This document shows, piece after piece, positions 1 to 6,224 of a stretch of DNA of 7,787 bases (position 1 is its first letter; each line of letters starts with the position of its first letter). The position numbers were made by a program, and so were the translations under genes. The stretch comes from Flavobacteriaceae bacterium (GTDB lineage: Bacteria; Bacteroidota; Bacteroidia; Flavobacteriales; Flavobacteriaceae): the NCBI GenBank assembly GCA_030829155.1, contig JAURBD010000078.1:1-7787 (forward strand), given 5' to 3'. The notes under the pieces are model-generated. The model did not search any database. It was not told where the DNA came from and was given only the letters and a program-made list of their open reading frames with translations.

Positions 1-705
1 AAGAAGTTCAAGATAAGCCGTAAGCTCTTTTTGTTTTGGAAAAGATATTCCATAAATCCGAGTAAGTTGTGGTTTGGACTCATCACCTCTCCAGTATGCG
101 CCAGCAACACTCAATAGTTTAACGGCCTTAATAAATCCAGTGTTCGGAAGATGTCCACCTCTGCATAAATCAGTAAAATTAGCATGATCACAAAAAGTAA
201 TGGTTCCATCTTCTAAGTTTTGGATCAACTCAATTTTAAAAGGATTATTTTCTTTTTTATAGAAAGACAAAGCCTCTGCTTTGGAACAGGAGCGCATTTT
301 AAACTCAAATTTTTGGCGACTAAAAGTCAAAAATTGGCCTTCAAGCTTTTGTAGATCTTTTTCTGAAAATGAAGACTCACCAAAATCTACATCATAATAA
401 AATCCATTTTCAATTGCTGGACCAATAGTAAGTTTTGCTTGAGGATATAATGCTAAAATTGATTGAGCTAAAACATGAGCTGAAGAATGCCAAAAAGCCG
501 TCTTTCCTTCATCATCATTCCATGTGAATAGTTGTAAAGTCCCACTTTCTGTAAGAACTGTGCTTGCTTCAACAATACCATCATTAAAACGTGCTGAAAG
601 TACATTTCGAGCTAACCCCTCGCTGATGTCTTTAGCTACATCTAAAACGGTTAGTTTGTTTTCAAATTCACGAACAGATCCATCTGGAAGCGTAATTGCA
701 ATCAT
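1..705 (-). CDS. thrS: Threonyl-tRNA synthetase, N-terminal part (runs off the left edge)
   Basis: This is the first 235 codons of cytoplasmic threonyl-tRNA synthetase, which charges tRNA-Thr and hydrolyses mischarged Ser-tRNA-Thr. The frame is open from the ATG at 705 to position 1 with no stop. Residues 1 to about 62 (start MIAITLPDGS) form the TGS domain. The second, editing domain follows, with the HxxxH motif at His73 and His77 (WHSSAHVLAQ) and the CRGGH motif at Cys181 and His185. These match the E. coli editing residues His73, His77, Cys182 and His186 almost position for position. The class II catalytic core (motifs 1-3) and the anticodon-binding domain lie outside the window. The gene has its own promoter, and the mRNA leader is only about 12-15 nt with no Shine-Dalgarno. 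In many Bacteroidota infC, rpmI and rplT follow; this cannot be seen here. Identity is secure. Confidence 0.97.
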   Translation of the reverse strand, partial: MIAITLPDGSVREFENKLTVLDVAKDISEGLARNVLSARFNDGIVEASTVLTESGTLQLFTWNDDEGKTAFWHSSAHVLAQSILALYPQAKLTIGPAIENGFYYDVDFGESSFSEKDLQKLEGQFLTFSRQKFEFKMRSCSKAEALSFYKKENNPFKIELIQNLEDGTITFCDHANFTDLCRGGHLPNTGFIKAVKLLSVAGAYWRGDESKPQLTRIYGISFPKQKELTAYLELL

Positions 706-723
706 TTATTAATTTATAAGCTG

Positions 724-754
724 CAAAGATAATGAGTTGGAGTTCTCAAAACAA
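724..754 (-). promoter_or_regulatory. Predicted thrS promoter (Bacteroidota type)
   Basis: Read on the minus strand, TATCTTTG (731-724) is a perfect match to the Bacteroidota -7 element TAnnTTTG. A TTG at 754-752 lies 20 nt upstream, the expected place for the -33 element. Transcription should begin near 717-720, giving a very short leader before the thrS ATG at 705. There is no room for a T-box or attenuator, so none is proposed. Confidence 0.7.
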
Positions 755-766
755 CAACCGGTATCA

Positions 767-997
767 TTAATCCTGTTTTTTTTTTTCACCTAAGAGTCCT
801 CCAACTAAAGTAGAAATTCCAATAAAACCAAAAGCTATTGCAAGGAATAATAGTAATAACCCAACTATGAGAACAGGCCAATACATTGTATGCCCTTCAT
901 TTTTAAAGGCTTGCATAATGATAACTGGAGCTACAAAACAAATTCCTATTCCCCAAAAAACTTTCTTAAACCCTTTGATTACTTTTTTTTTATTCAT
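767..997 (-). CDS. Small two-helix membrane protein, DUF6095-like
   Basis: This 76-residue protein has a basic N-terminus (MNKKKVIKGFKK), two hydrophobic stretches at about residues 13-31 and 41-63, and a charged tail (EKKKQD). A helical hairpin in the inner membrane with both ends in the cytoplasm is the simplest topology. Its ATG overlaps the murQ stop in an ATGA at 997-994, so it is probably translated by coupling to murQ. From memory it resembles the small DUF6095 proteins that accompany murQ in flavobacteria; that assignment is not verified. No function is known to me. An A9 run lies just after the start and an A11 run just before the stop, both in frame. No intrinsic terminator is visible downstream, so the transcript may continue into thrS. 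Confidence 0.85.
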   Translation of the reverse strand: MNKKKVIKGFKKVFWGIGICFVAPVIIMQAFKNEGHTMYWPVLIVGLLLLFLAIAFGFIGISTLVGGLLGEKKKQD

Positions 998-1809
998 CCA
1001 GAGTTAAATTGATCTATTGCTTTACGAATATTTTGATGCTCATTCAGAAGTGAATAAGCAACTTCAGGGGAAACCGATAATTGTTCTTGTATGATTTTAA
1101 TAGCTCGTTTTTTTAACTTGGAATTGCTCATTTGCATATCAACCATTTTGTTTCCGCGAACATGCCCTAGGCGAACCATGGTAACTGTAGAAATCATGTT
1201 TAAAATCATTTTTTGAGCTGTTCCAGCTTTCATTCGTGAGGATCCCGTTATAAATTCTGGACCAACAATTACTTCAACAGGAAAATCAGATACTGATGCT
1301 AAGGGACTGTTTTCATTACAACAAATACAAGCGGTGGGGATATTGTTTTTTTGGGCTTCTCGAAGAGCTTCAATGACATAAGGTGTGGTTCCAGAAGCTG
1401 CTATTCCAACAATAATGTCATTTGCTGAAACTTTGTAATTTTTTAAGTCAATCCATCCTTGATTTGTATTGTCTTCTGCATTTTCAACGGCTTTGTAAAC
1501 TGCTGCTTTTCCTCCTGCAATGATTCCAATAACTTGTTCTGGACGGCTACCAAAAGTTGGAGGACACTCTGATGCATCTAAAATACCTAGTCGGCCACTA
1601 GTTCCAGCTCCAATATAGAACAAACGCCCACCTTTTTGAAGTTGGGTTACTGTTTTGGTAATTAACTGTTCTACTTTAGGTAAAACATTATGTGTGGCTT
1701 TAGAAACCTTTTGATCCTCTTGGTGAATGCCTTTCAATAATTCTTTAATGGATTTATCTTCCAGAGCATCATGTAGAGAATCTTGTTCAGTTATTTTTAT
1801 AAAATCCAT
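994..1809 (-). CDS. murQ: N-acetylmuramic acid 6-phosphate etherase
   Basis: MurQ cleaves the lactyl ether of MurNAc-6-phosphate to give GlcNAc-6-phosphate and D-lactate, a cytoplasmic step of cell-wall recycling. The 271-residue protein has the SIS-domain phosphosugar loop at residues 62-72 (RLFYIGAGTSG). The family signature follows, with Glu81 in DASECPPTFG and Glu112 in AEDN; these correspond to the acidic catalytic residues Glu83 and Glu114 of E. coli MurQ as I recall them. A second signature, TGSSRMKAGTAQK, is at 188-200. E. coli MurQ is about 298 residues, so this version has a shorter C-terminal tail, which is common outside the enterobacteria. The gene follows icd after 67 nt and overlaps the small membrane protein gene by 4 nt. 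I found no convincing promoter of its own. No anmK, nagA or MurNAc transporter lies nearby. Start ATG at 1809. Confidence 0.96.
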   Translation of the reverse strand: MDFIKITEQDSLHDALEDKSIKELLKGIHQEDQKVSKATHNVLPKVEQLITKTVTQLQKGGRLFYIGAGTSGRLGILDASECPPTFGSRPEQVIGIIAGGKAAVYKAVENAEDNTNQGWIDLKNYKVSANDIIVGIAASGTTPYVIEALREAQKNNIPTACICCNENSPLASVSDFPVEVIVGPEFITGSSRMKAGTAQKMILNMISTVTMVRLGHVRGNKMVDMQMSNSKLKKRAIKIIQEQLSVSPEVAYSLLNEHQNIRKAIDQFNSG

Positions 1810-1843
1810 TAATTAAAAATAGGACATATTTTTAGAACAACGT

Positions 1844-1871
1844 AAAAAAAAACCTACATTGTGGAGTTTTT
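1844..1871 (-). terminator. Weak candidate intrinsic terminator after icd
   Basis: Just downstream of the icd stop, the minus strand carries AAAAAC, an imperfect GC-containing core and then a run of nine T (1852-1844). The A5 (1871-1867) can pair with part of the T run, and short C-G and AC/GT pairs close a 3-nt loop, but the stem has a mismatch and a bulge. It could terminate icd or be leaky and allow read-through to murQ. The T run is clear; the fold is weak. Confidence 0.3.
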
Positions 1872-1876
1872 GAAAA

Positions 1877-3103
1877 TTAAGAAAGTTTTTTGTCTAGATT
1901 TTCCTTTAGAGCTCCAAGAAACCCTTGGGTGGTATGATAATCTGTTTCTCTTAAGGCAATTCCGTGAATAAGAATTGCTAAATCTTTAGTCATCTTTCCA
2001 CTTTCAACTGTCTCTACACATACTTCTTCTAGAGTAGTACAGAAATTAATTAATTCTTGATTGTTGTCTAGTTTTCCGCGATGTGCTAGTCCACGTGTCC
2101 ATGCAAAAATAGAAGCGATTGGGTTTGTAGAAGTTTCTTTGCCATTTTGGTGTTGTCTGTAATGACGAGTTACTGTACCATGAGCAGCTTCTGCTTCCAT
2201 AGTCTTTCCGTCAGGAGTAACCAGTGTTGAGGTCATTAGTCCTAGAGATCCAAAACCTTGAGCAACTGTGTCGGATTGAACATCTCCATCATAATTCTTA
2301 CATGCCCATACAAATCCTCCGTTCCATTTCATTGCGGCAGCAACCATGTCATCGATTAGACGGTGTTCATAAGTAAGCCTTGCAGCTTCAAATCGCTCTT
2401 TAAATTCATTGTCAAATACTTCTTGAAAAATATCTTTAAAACGACCGTCATAAGCTTTCATGATGGTATTTTTGGTAGAAAGATACAAAGGCCATCCTTT
2501 GTCTAAAGCACGGTTCATACATGAACGAGCAAATCCATAGATTGAACTGTCAATATTATACATGCTCATGGCGACCCCATTTTCTTGAAAATTATATACT
2601 TCCCATGTTTTAGCTTCACTTCCGTCTTCTGGAGTAAAAGTCATGGTTAGCTTACCTTTTCCTTCAATAACAGTGTCTGTAGCTTTATATTGATCACCAA
2701 AAGCATGGCGTCCGATACAGATAGGCTTGGTCCAACCTTGAACATAGCGAGGTACGTTACTCATGATTATAGGCTCTCTAAAAACAGTTCCTCCAACAAT
2801 GTTTCGGATTGTACCATTCGGAGAACGATACATTCTGTTTAAATCAAATTCAGTAACTCGATCTTCGTCGGGAGTAATTGTAGCACATTTAACACCAACA
2901 TTATATTTTTTTATTGCCTCAGCAGCATCAACTGTTACCTGATCATCGGTTTCATCTCGTTTTTCAATTCCTAAATCATAATAAAGCAATTTAACATCGA
3001 TGTAGGGTAAAATCAATTGTTCTTTGATAAATTTCCATATGATACGAGTCATCTCATCACCATCCATTTCTACTACTGGGTTTGCAACTTTTATTTTTGA
3101 CAT
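1877..3103 (-). CDS. icd: NADP-dependent isocitrate dehydrogenase (homodimeric, eukaryote-like class)
   Basis: The enzyme oxidatively decarboxylates isocitrate to 2-oxoglutarate in the TCA cycle and yields NADPH. At 408 residues it matches the homodimeric type II class that includes human IDH1, rather than the E. coli Icd class. The substrate site is visible at Ser94-Arg100 (SPNGTIR), Arg109, Arg132 (IGRHAFGDQY) and Tyr139. Metal ligands are expected at Asp251/Asp252, Asp274 and Asp278 (YDGDVQSD). The NADP-binding segment HGTVTRHYR is at 308-316; its Arg313 and His314 correspond to the residues contacting the 2'-phosphate in the human enzyme, which argues for NADP over NAD. The start is the ATG at 3103. 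The upstream rplS terminator at 3170-3194 makes an independent transcript likely, and a perfect inverted repeat sits in its leader or promoter region. murQ follows after 67 nt. Confidence 0.97.
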   Translation of the reverse strand: MSKIKVANPVVEMDGDEMTRIIWKFIKEQLILPYIDVKLLYYDLGIEKRDETDDQVTVDAAEAIKKYNVGVKCATITPDEDRVTEFDLNRMYRSPNGTIRNIVGGTVFREPIIMSNVPRYVQGWTKPICIGRHAFGDQYKATDTVIEGKGKLTMTFTPEDGSEAKTWEVYNFQENGVAMSMYNIDSSIYGFARSCMNRALDKGWPLYLSTKNTIMKAYDGRFKDIFQEVFDNEFKERFEAARLTYEHRLIDDMVAAAMKWNGGFVWACKNYDGDVQSDTVAQGFGSLGLMTSTLVTPDGKTMEAEAAHGTVTRHYRQHQNGKETSTNPIASIFAWTRGLAHRGKLDNNQELINFCTTLEEVCVETVESGKMTKDLAILIHGIALRETDYHTTQGFLGALKENLDKKLS

Positions 3104-3119
3104 AGGATATTTTTAAGGT

Positions 3120-3149
3120 TTTATCTTGAAATGCAATACTCAAGATAAA
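3120..3149. repeat. Perfect 10-bp inverted repeat upstream of icd
   Basis: The plus strand reads TTTATCTTGA at 3120-3129 and its exact reverse complement TCAAGATAAA at 3140-3149, separated by 10 nt. A further T-G pair is possible at 3119/3150. It ends 17 bp before the icd start codon. No T run follows either arm, so it is not an intrinsic terminator. It could be an operator for a dimeric regulator or a hairpin in the icd 5' leader. The distal arm overlaps the best candidate -7 element for icd. Confidence 0.6.
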
Positions 3150-3171
3150 GAGGTTTAAATTTAATTCACAA
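3140..3171 (-). promoter_or_regulatory. Weak candidate icd promoter
   Basis: On the minus strand TTG (3171-3169) is followed after 21 nt by TATCTTGA (3147-3140), which has TA and TT in place but departs from TAnnTTTG in the last two positions. The TTG is taken from the end of the rplS terminator. Nothing better exists between that terminator and icd. If correct, the inverted repeat covers the -7 region, an arrangement that suits repression. Confidence 0.3.
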
Positions 3172-3194
3172 AAAAGGTCGCATTAGCGACCTTT
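3170..3194 (-). terminator. Intrinsic terminator of rplS
   Basis: A perfect 9-bp stem, AAAGGTCGC (3194-3186) and GCGACCTTT (3181-3173) on the minus strand, closes a TAAT loop and runs into six T (3175-3170). It begins 6 nt after the rplS stop codon. On the plus strand the hairpin is followed by AAAATTTTA and no clean T run, so it acts on the minus-strand transcript. It separates rplS from icd. Confidence 0.9.
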
Positions 3195-3200
3195 AAAATT

Positions 3201-3554
3201 TTATTTGTATTGACGCTCTTTGATACGTGCTTTTTTACCACGTAATTCTCTAAAGTAATAGATGCGAGCTCTTCGAACGCTTCCACGTTTGTTGACTTCT
3301 ATTTTTTGAAGTGCTGGTAGGTTAATAGGGAAGATACGTTCAACTCCTATTTCTCCAGACATTTTTCTAATGGTGAAGGTTTTAGATAAACCTGTTCCTT
3401 TAATTTGAATAACTACACCTCTGTAAAACTGGGTTCTTACTTTTTCTCCTTCTCGAATTTCGTAATACACAGTAATAGTGTCTCCAGCAGAAAATTCAGG
3501 AAATTCTTTTTTTTCAATGAATTGATTCTGAACAAAATTGATTAATGTTTCCAT
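3201..3554 (-). CDS. rplS: 50S ribosomal protein L19
   Basis: L19 is a component of the large ribosomal subunit at the subunit interface. The 117-residue product is close to the usual length (E. coli 115). Recognisable family segments are FSAGDTITVYYEIREG, RTQFYRGVVIQIKG, RKMSGEIGVERIFP and the basic C-terminal RRARIYYFRELRGKKARIKER. The start is the ATG at 3554, preceded by an A/T-rich stretch with no Shine-Dalgarno. In many bacteria rplS follows trmD directly; here a degraded lipoprotein gene lies between them, and rplS has its own predicted promoter and a structured leader upstream and a strong terminator downstream. It is therefore probably transcribed as a single gene, possibly with read-through from trmD. 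Confidence 0.97.
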   Translation of the reverse strand: METLINFVQNQFIEKKEFPEFSAGDTITVYYEIREGEKVRTQFYRGVVIQIKGTGLSKTFTIRKMSGEIGVERIFPINLPALQKIEVNKRGSVRRARIYYFRELRGKKARIKERQYK

Positions 3555-3580
3555 TATTTTTAATTATAAATTTTTAACAA

Positions 3581-3615
3581 GCAACATGCACGATTTTCGT
3601 CAGAGGTTACATTGC
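3581..3615 (-). promoter_or_regulatory. Candidate L19 leader RNA (autoregulatory structure)
   Basis: On the minus strand GCAATGT (3615-3609) can pair with ATGTTGC (3587-3581) in 7 bp including two G-U pairs. The pair encloses a small hairpin ACGA-AAA-TCGT (3600-3590), with asymmetric internal-loop bases on the left side. The structure would begin almost exactly at the predicted transcription start and is followed by an A/T-rich single-stranded stretch up to the rplS ATG. I recall a described L19 leader motif in Flavobacteria, which would fit, but I cannot compare it with the covariance model here. Overlap with the pseudogene tail is expected because that gene has decayed. Confidence 0.5.
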
Positions 3616-4056
3616 GAGTGCAAAAATACCAAATATTTTATTTTTTATATTCTTTTTTGCAATAAAAATTAAAAAAAGTCTTTTTTCGAAAATTGATAAC
3701 ATCCAAACCACTTTTTTTATGATATGACAGCCGTATGAGGCAAAGCAGTGAGGTGTTTTTTGAATTTGATCTCTGCGAATTGTAACAAAGTCTATGCACT
3801 CAATAATTCCTTTAATATGTAGAATAGTATTATCATTCAAGATGGGGTAGTAGATATCGGTTGAGTTATAATCTTCTAAACGAAGAGTATATCCATTTGA
3901 TAATCGTAAACTGTAAAAATCATCTAGAGCAGCACAAGTGACTTAAACTACCTCAGTTTTGAAAATCAAAGTACAGGCAAAATCAGTGCTGGAATCATCC
4001 TCTAATTGGGAGCAACAAATCAAGAAAAACAGAAGAAGCAGGTAAATGTTTTTCAT
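3607..4056 (-). pseudogene. Degraded lipoprotein gene between trmD and rplS
   Basis: From the ATG at 4056 the frame encodes a basic start, a hydrophobic stretch and a lipobox-like end (MKNIYLLLLFFLICCSQ), followed by acidic residues: a typical Bacteroidota lipoprotein signal. After 37 codons an in-frame TAA occurs at 3945-3943. The same frame then continues as protein-like sequence (ALDDFYSLRLSNGYTLRLED, then RRDQIQKTPHCFASYGCHII). After CHIIKK, at a run of seven A (3718-3712 on the minus strand), the current frame becomes unlikely sequence ending at 3607. Adding one A gives KKSGLDVINF and a stop at 3640-3638. A Cys-His segment followed by a short SG ending resembles small flavobacterial lipoproteins that I remember, but the family is not verified. 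The likely history is a nonsense change plus a homopolymer frameshift. Alternatives: a real 37-residue lipoprotein, or sequencing error at the A run. It starts 30 nt after trmD. Confidence 0.6.
3621..3628 (-). promoter_or_regulatory. Predicted rplS promoter, -7 element
   Basis: TATTTTTG on the minus strand (3628-3621) matches TAnnTTTG perfectly. No TTG is present at the normal -33 distance; the nearest is about 31 nt upstream. Transcription should begin near 3616-3618, giving a leader of about 60 nt that starts with the predicted stem. Confidence 0.55.
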
Positions 4057-4086
4057 GAAGTATTATTTTTTTGTTTACTTAGTTTT

Positions 4087-4767
4087 TTATTCCTTTTTCA
4101 AAAGATCAGGACGTAAAAGCTGAGTTCTTTTCAAAGCTTGTTCTTCTCTCCATTGTTCAACTTTTGTTGTGTTTCCAGAGGTTAGAATAGGAGGAACTTC
4201 CCATCCTTTGTAGTTTGCTGGGCGAGTGTAAATGGGGGGAGCTAGAAGGTTGTCCTGATAACTATCACTCAGGGCAGATGATTCATTTCCCAATACCCCT
4301 GGAATCAGTCGAATTATACTGTCACAAAAAACTGCTGCTGCAAGCTCTCCTCCAGATAAAACAAAATCTCCAATGGAAATCTCTCTTGTAATAAAATGGT
4401 CTCTTACCCGTTGATCTACTCCTTTATAATGACCACAAAGAATAATTATATTTTCCTTTAGAGAGCATTCATTTGAAATTTTTTGATTCAACAGTTCTCC
4501 GTCAGGAGTCATATAAATAATCTCTTCATATTTGCGCTCTTCTTTTAACTTAGATATGCATTTGTCAATAGGTTCAATCATCATTACCATCCCTGCTCCG
4601 CCTCCAAAAGGCGCATCATCAACTTGCTTGTATTTTGTAGCGGTATAGTCCCTCAAATCATGAAAAAAAACCACGACTTTTTTACCTTCAATAGCACGTT
4701 TTACGATTGAAACTTCGAAAGGACTTTTTAGAAGTTCAGGAAAAAGAGTTATGATATCAATTCGCAT
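4087..4767 (-). CDS. trmD: tRNA (guanine37-N1)-methyltransferase
   Basis: TrmD uses S-adenosylmethionine to methylate N1 of G37 next to the anticodon, which prevents +1 frameshifting. The 226-residue protein starts with MRIDIITLFPELL. It contains the conserved DDAPFGGGAGMVM at 50-62 and the SPOUT trefoil-knot, cofactor-binding region LCGHYKGVDQR (110-120) and ISIGDFVLSGGE (130-141). The linker holds Asp168 in SALSDSYQDNLLAPP, which I align with the catalytic Asp169 of the gammaproteobacterial enzymes. The C-terminal tRNA-binding domain is present (residues 180-224, YTRP, W189, the SGN turn, RPDLL). Length is slightly below the E. coli 255, as is usual in this phylum. The start is the ATG at 4767 with a promoter directly upstream. 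The gene leads into the lipoprotein remnant and rplS. Confidence 0.97.
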   Translation of the reverse strand: MRIDIITLFPELLKSPFEVSIVKRAIEGKKVVVFFHDLRDYTATKYKQVDDAPFGGGAGMVMMIEPIDKCISKLKEERKYEEIIYMTPDGELLNQKISNECSLKENIIILCGHYKGVDQRVRDHFITREISIGDFVLSGGELAAAVFCDSIIRLIPGVLGNESSALSDSYQDNLLAPPIYTRPANYKGWEVPPILTSGNTTKVEQWREEQALKRTQLLRPDLLKKE

Positions 4768-4784
4768 GATTCTGTTTTAGAAAA

Positions 4785-4814
4785 CAAAGATGCGAATTTT
4801 AATTTTTTCAACAA
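4785..4814 (-). promoter_or_regulatory. Predicted trmD promoter
   Basis: On the minus strand TTG (4814-4812), a 19-nt spacer and CATCTTTG (4792-4785) match the Bacteroidota promoter with a single change in the -7 element. The start of transcription would be near 4780, leaving a leader of about 13 nt. A near-palindrome, TGTTTT-CT-AAAACA (4786-4773), overlaps the -7 end and the start site and could be chance in this A/T-rich DNA. Confidence 0.6.
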
Positions 4815-4842
4815 TTAATTTTTACTGCATTATAAAACAGGT

Positions 4843-6207
4843 TTATCTTCGGAACGAAATTCGTTCTTTCTCTCCCTTTGGATTTAGATATTCAAGATTT
4901 CTAATGTTATTGAAATTATATTGCCTTAAATCATCAATCGTGTATAAAGGATTGTCGTTTACCTCAAGAAGAACAGAATCAGGATTTAGTTCGGTCATAT
5001 AATCACCAGAATCTAAAACTCTTAAGCCATATTTCAAATTCTTTTTTTCTTTTTCTTCTTTACTGATATTCTGTAATGTCATCCTAAGAAAATTTGTTTG
5101 ATTGATTACATTCAAAGTAATTACTGTATTGTTGACTTTCCCATTCCTGTAATATTCTACATTGACCTTATCTCCAGGGTGTTTACTTTCTAGATAACCC
5201 GTTAAGTTAGAGAAACTTTTGATTTTAATGTCATCTACAACAGTGATAATATCCTCTTCCTTTAAGCCAGCTTTTTCTGCGCCCATACCTTTTTGAATAT
5301 CAATAATGTATACCCCTTCTAAAATATCTAAACCTTCTGAATTCACTAGTTCTGGAGTAACCGGTGTACCAAAAATACCTATCAATCCTTTTTGAACACT
5401 TCCATATTCTACAAGGTCTTCAAAAACTTTTCTGGCAATATTACTTGGAACAGCAAAGGAATAGCCTTGAAATCCACCACTCATTGAGGTGATAGCCGTA
5501 TTGATTCCTATGAGTTCACCTTTTGTATTGACTAAAGCCCCACCACTATTTCCCATGTTTACAGCTGCGTCGGTTTGAATAAAAGATTGATTTTTTCGAT
5601 CTCCCTTATTTAAATCTCTAGATTTTGCACTTATAATTCCAGCAGTTACAGTTGAATTTAAATTAAATGGGTTTCCGATCGCTAGTACCCATTCTCCAAT
5701 TTTAGCCTGATCAGAATCACCAAAATAAAGGTAGGGAAGAGGTTTGTCTGTCTCAATTTTTAAAACAGCGATATCGGTAGTTGGGTCAGTTGCAATTAAA
5801 GTAGCTTGAAAACGTTTGTTGTCATTGGTTGTTATTTCCAGAGTTGTTGCATTTTCGACCACATGGTTGTTTGTCATAATATAGCCATCTGGTGATACGA
5901 TTACCCCTGATCCAGTTCCAACTCGCGGACGACTATCTACTCCTAAGAAATAGTTTAAATATTCATTTCCTGAATCACTTTTAGAGGTGTTTTTTACATG
6001 TACTACAGCACCAATACTATTATTAGCTGCAACAATGAATTCTGATGGAGTTGTAAAGGTATTCCCAACATTTGCTGAAAAAGTCACGGGGATTGTAGGA
6101 ATAGATTCGTTTTTAATTGGCTTTGTATTATAAAACAAAATGAATAAGATAATCGTAAATCCTGAACTAATTAATGATACTATACTGAGTTTTAAGATTG
6201 TTTTCAT
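4843..6207 (-). CDS. HtrA/DegP/DegQ-type serine endoprotease with PDZ domain
   Basis: A periplasmic protease and chaperone that degrades or holds misfolded envelope proteins. Of 454 residues, about 7-25 form a signal anchor or uncleaved signal peptide. The trypsin-like domain carries the triad His115 (TNNHVV), Asp145 (TDIAVLK) and Ser221 (GNSGGAL); the usual NPGNSGG is NMGNSGG here. GTGSGVIVSPDGYIMT (97-112), GEWVLAIGNPF (171-181) and GYSFAVP (248-254) are typical. The first PDZ domain spans roughly 272-370, with the ligand-binding loop KGLIGIFG at 273-280 and GAEKAGLKEEDIITVVDD at 309-326. A second PDZ-like segment at about 390-454 is short and diverged (SVLLEVNDNPLYTIDDLRQY). The name degP, degQ or htrA cannot be chosen from sequence alone. 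It has a strong promoter of its own; trmD follows after 75 nt and has a separate promoter. Start ATG at 6207. Confidence 0.95.
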   Translation of the reverse strand: MKTILKLSIVSLISSGFTIILFILFYNTKPIKNESIPTIPVTFSANVGNTFTTPSEFIVAANNSIGAVVHVKNTSKSDSGNEYLNYFLGVDSRPRVGTGSGVIVSPDGYIMTNNHVVENATTLEITTNDNKRFQATLIATDPTTDIAVLKIETDKPLPYLYFGDSDQAKIGEWVLAIGNPFNLNSTVTAGIISAKSRDLNKGDRKNQSFIQTDAAVNMGNSGGALVNTKGELIGINTAITSMSGGFQGYSFAVPSNIARKVFEDLVEYGSVQKGLIGIFGTPVTPELVNSEGLDILEGVYIIDIQKGMGAEKAGLKEEDIITVVDDIKIKSFSNLTGYLESKHPGDKVNVEYYRNGKVNNTVITLNVINQTNFLRMTLQNISKEEKEKKNLKYGLRVLDSGDYMTELNPDSVLLEVNDNPLYTIDDLRQYNFNNIRNLEYLNPKGEKERISFRR

Positions 6208-6224
6208 AAGATTTTATTTTGAAC

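Noticed and set aside
524..712. Plus-strand open frame of 62 codons
   Set aside because: It lies opposite the well-supported thrS frame, which has intact editing motifs; the predicted peptide has no recognisable domain and no promoter or coupling.
706..766. Possible T-box or attenuator before thrS
   Set aside because: The predicted transcription start leaves only about 12-15 nt of leader, which is too short; T-box leaders are also not typical of Bacteroidota.
1810..1876. Promoter for murQ
   Set aside because: Candidates such as TACGTTGT (1844-1837) and TAGGTTTT (1855-1848) each deviate from TAnnTTTG and have no TTG at the right distance, so I do not list one.
3120..3149. Inverted repeat before icd read as an intrinsic terminator
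   Set aside because: No run of T follows the hairpin on either strand, the loop is 10 nt, and a much better rplS terminator lies at 3170-3194.
3607..3840. Separate 77-residue gene starting at a TTG at 3840
   Set aside because: The reading frame continues upstream with protein-like sequence to the TAA at 3943-3945 and beyond it to a lipoprotein signal, so it is better explained as the 3' part of one broken gene. Its own last 35 or so residues look like out-of-frame A/T-rich translation.
4790..5002. Plus-strand open frame of 70 codons
   Set aside because: It mostly lies opposite the 3' end of the protease gene and begins inside the trmD promoter; the peptide looks like an antisense shadow.
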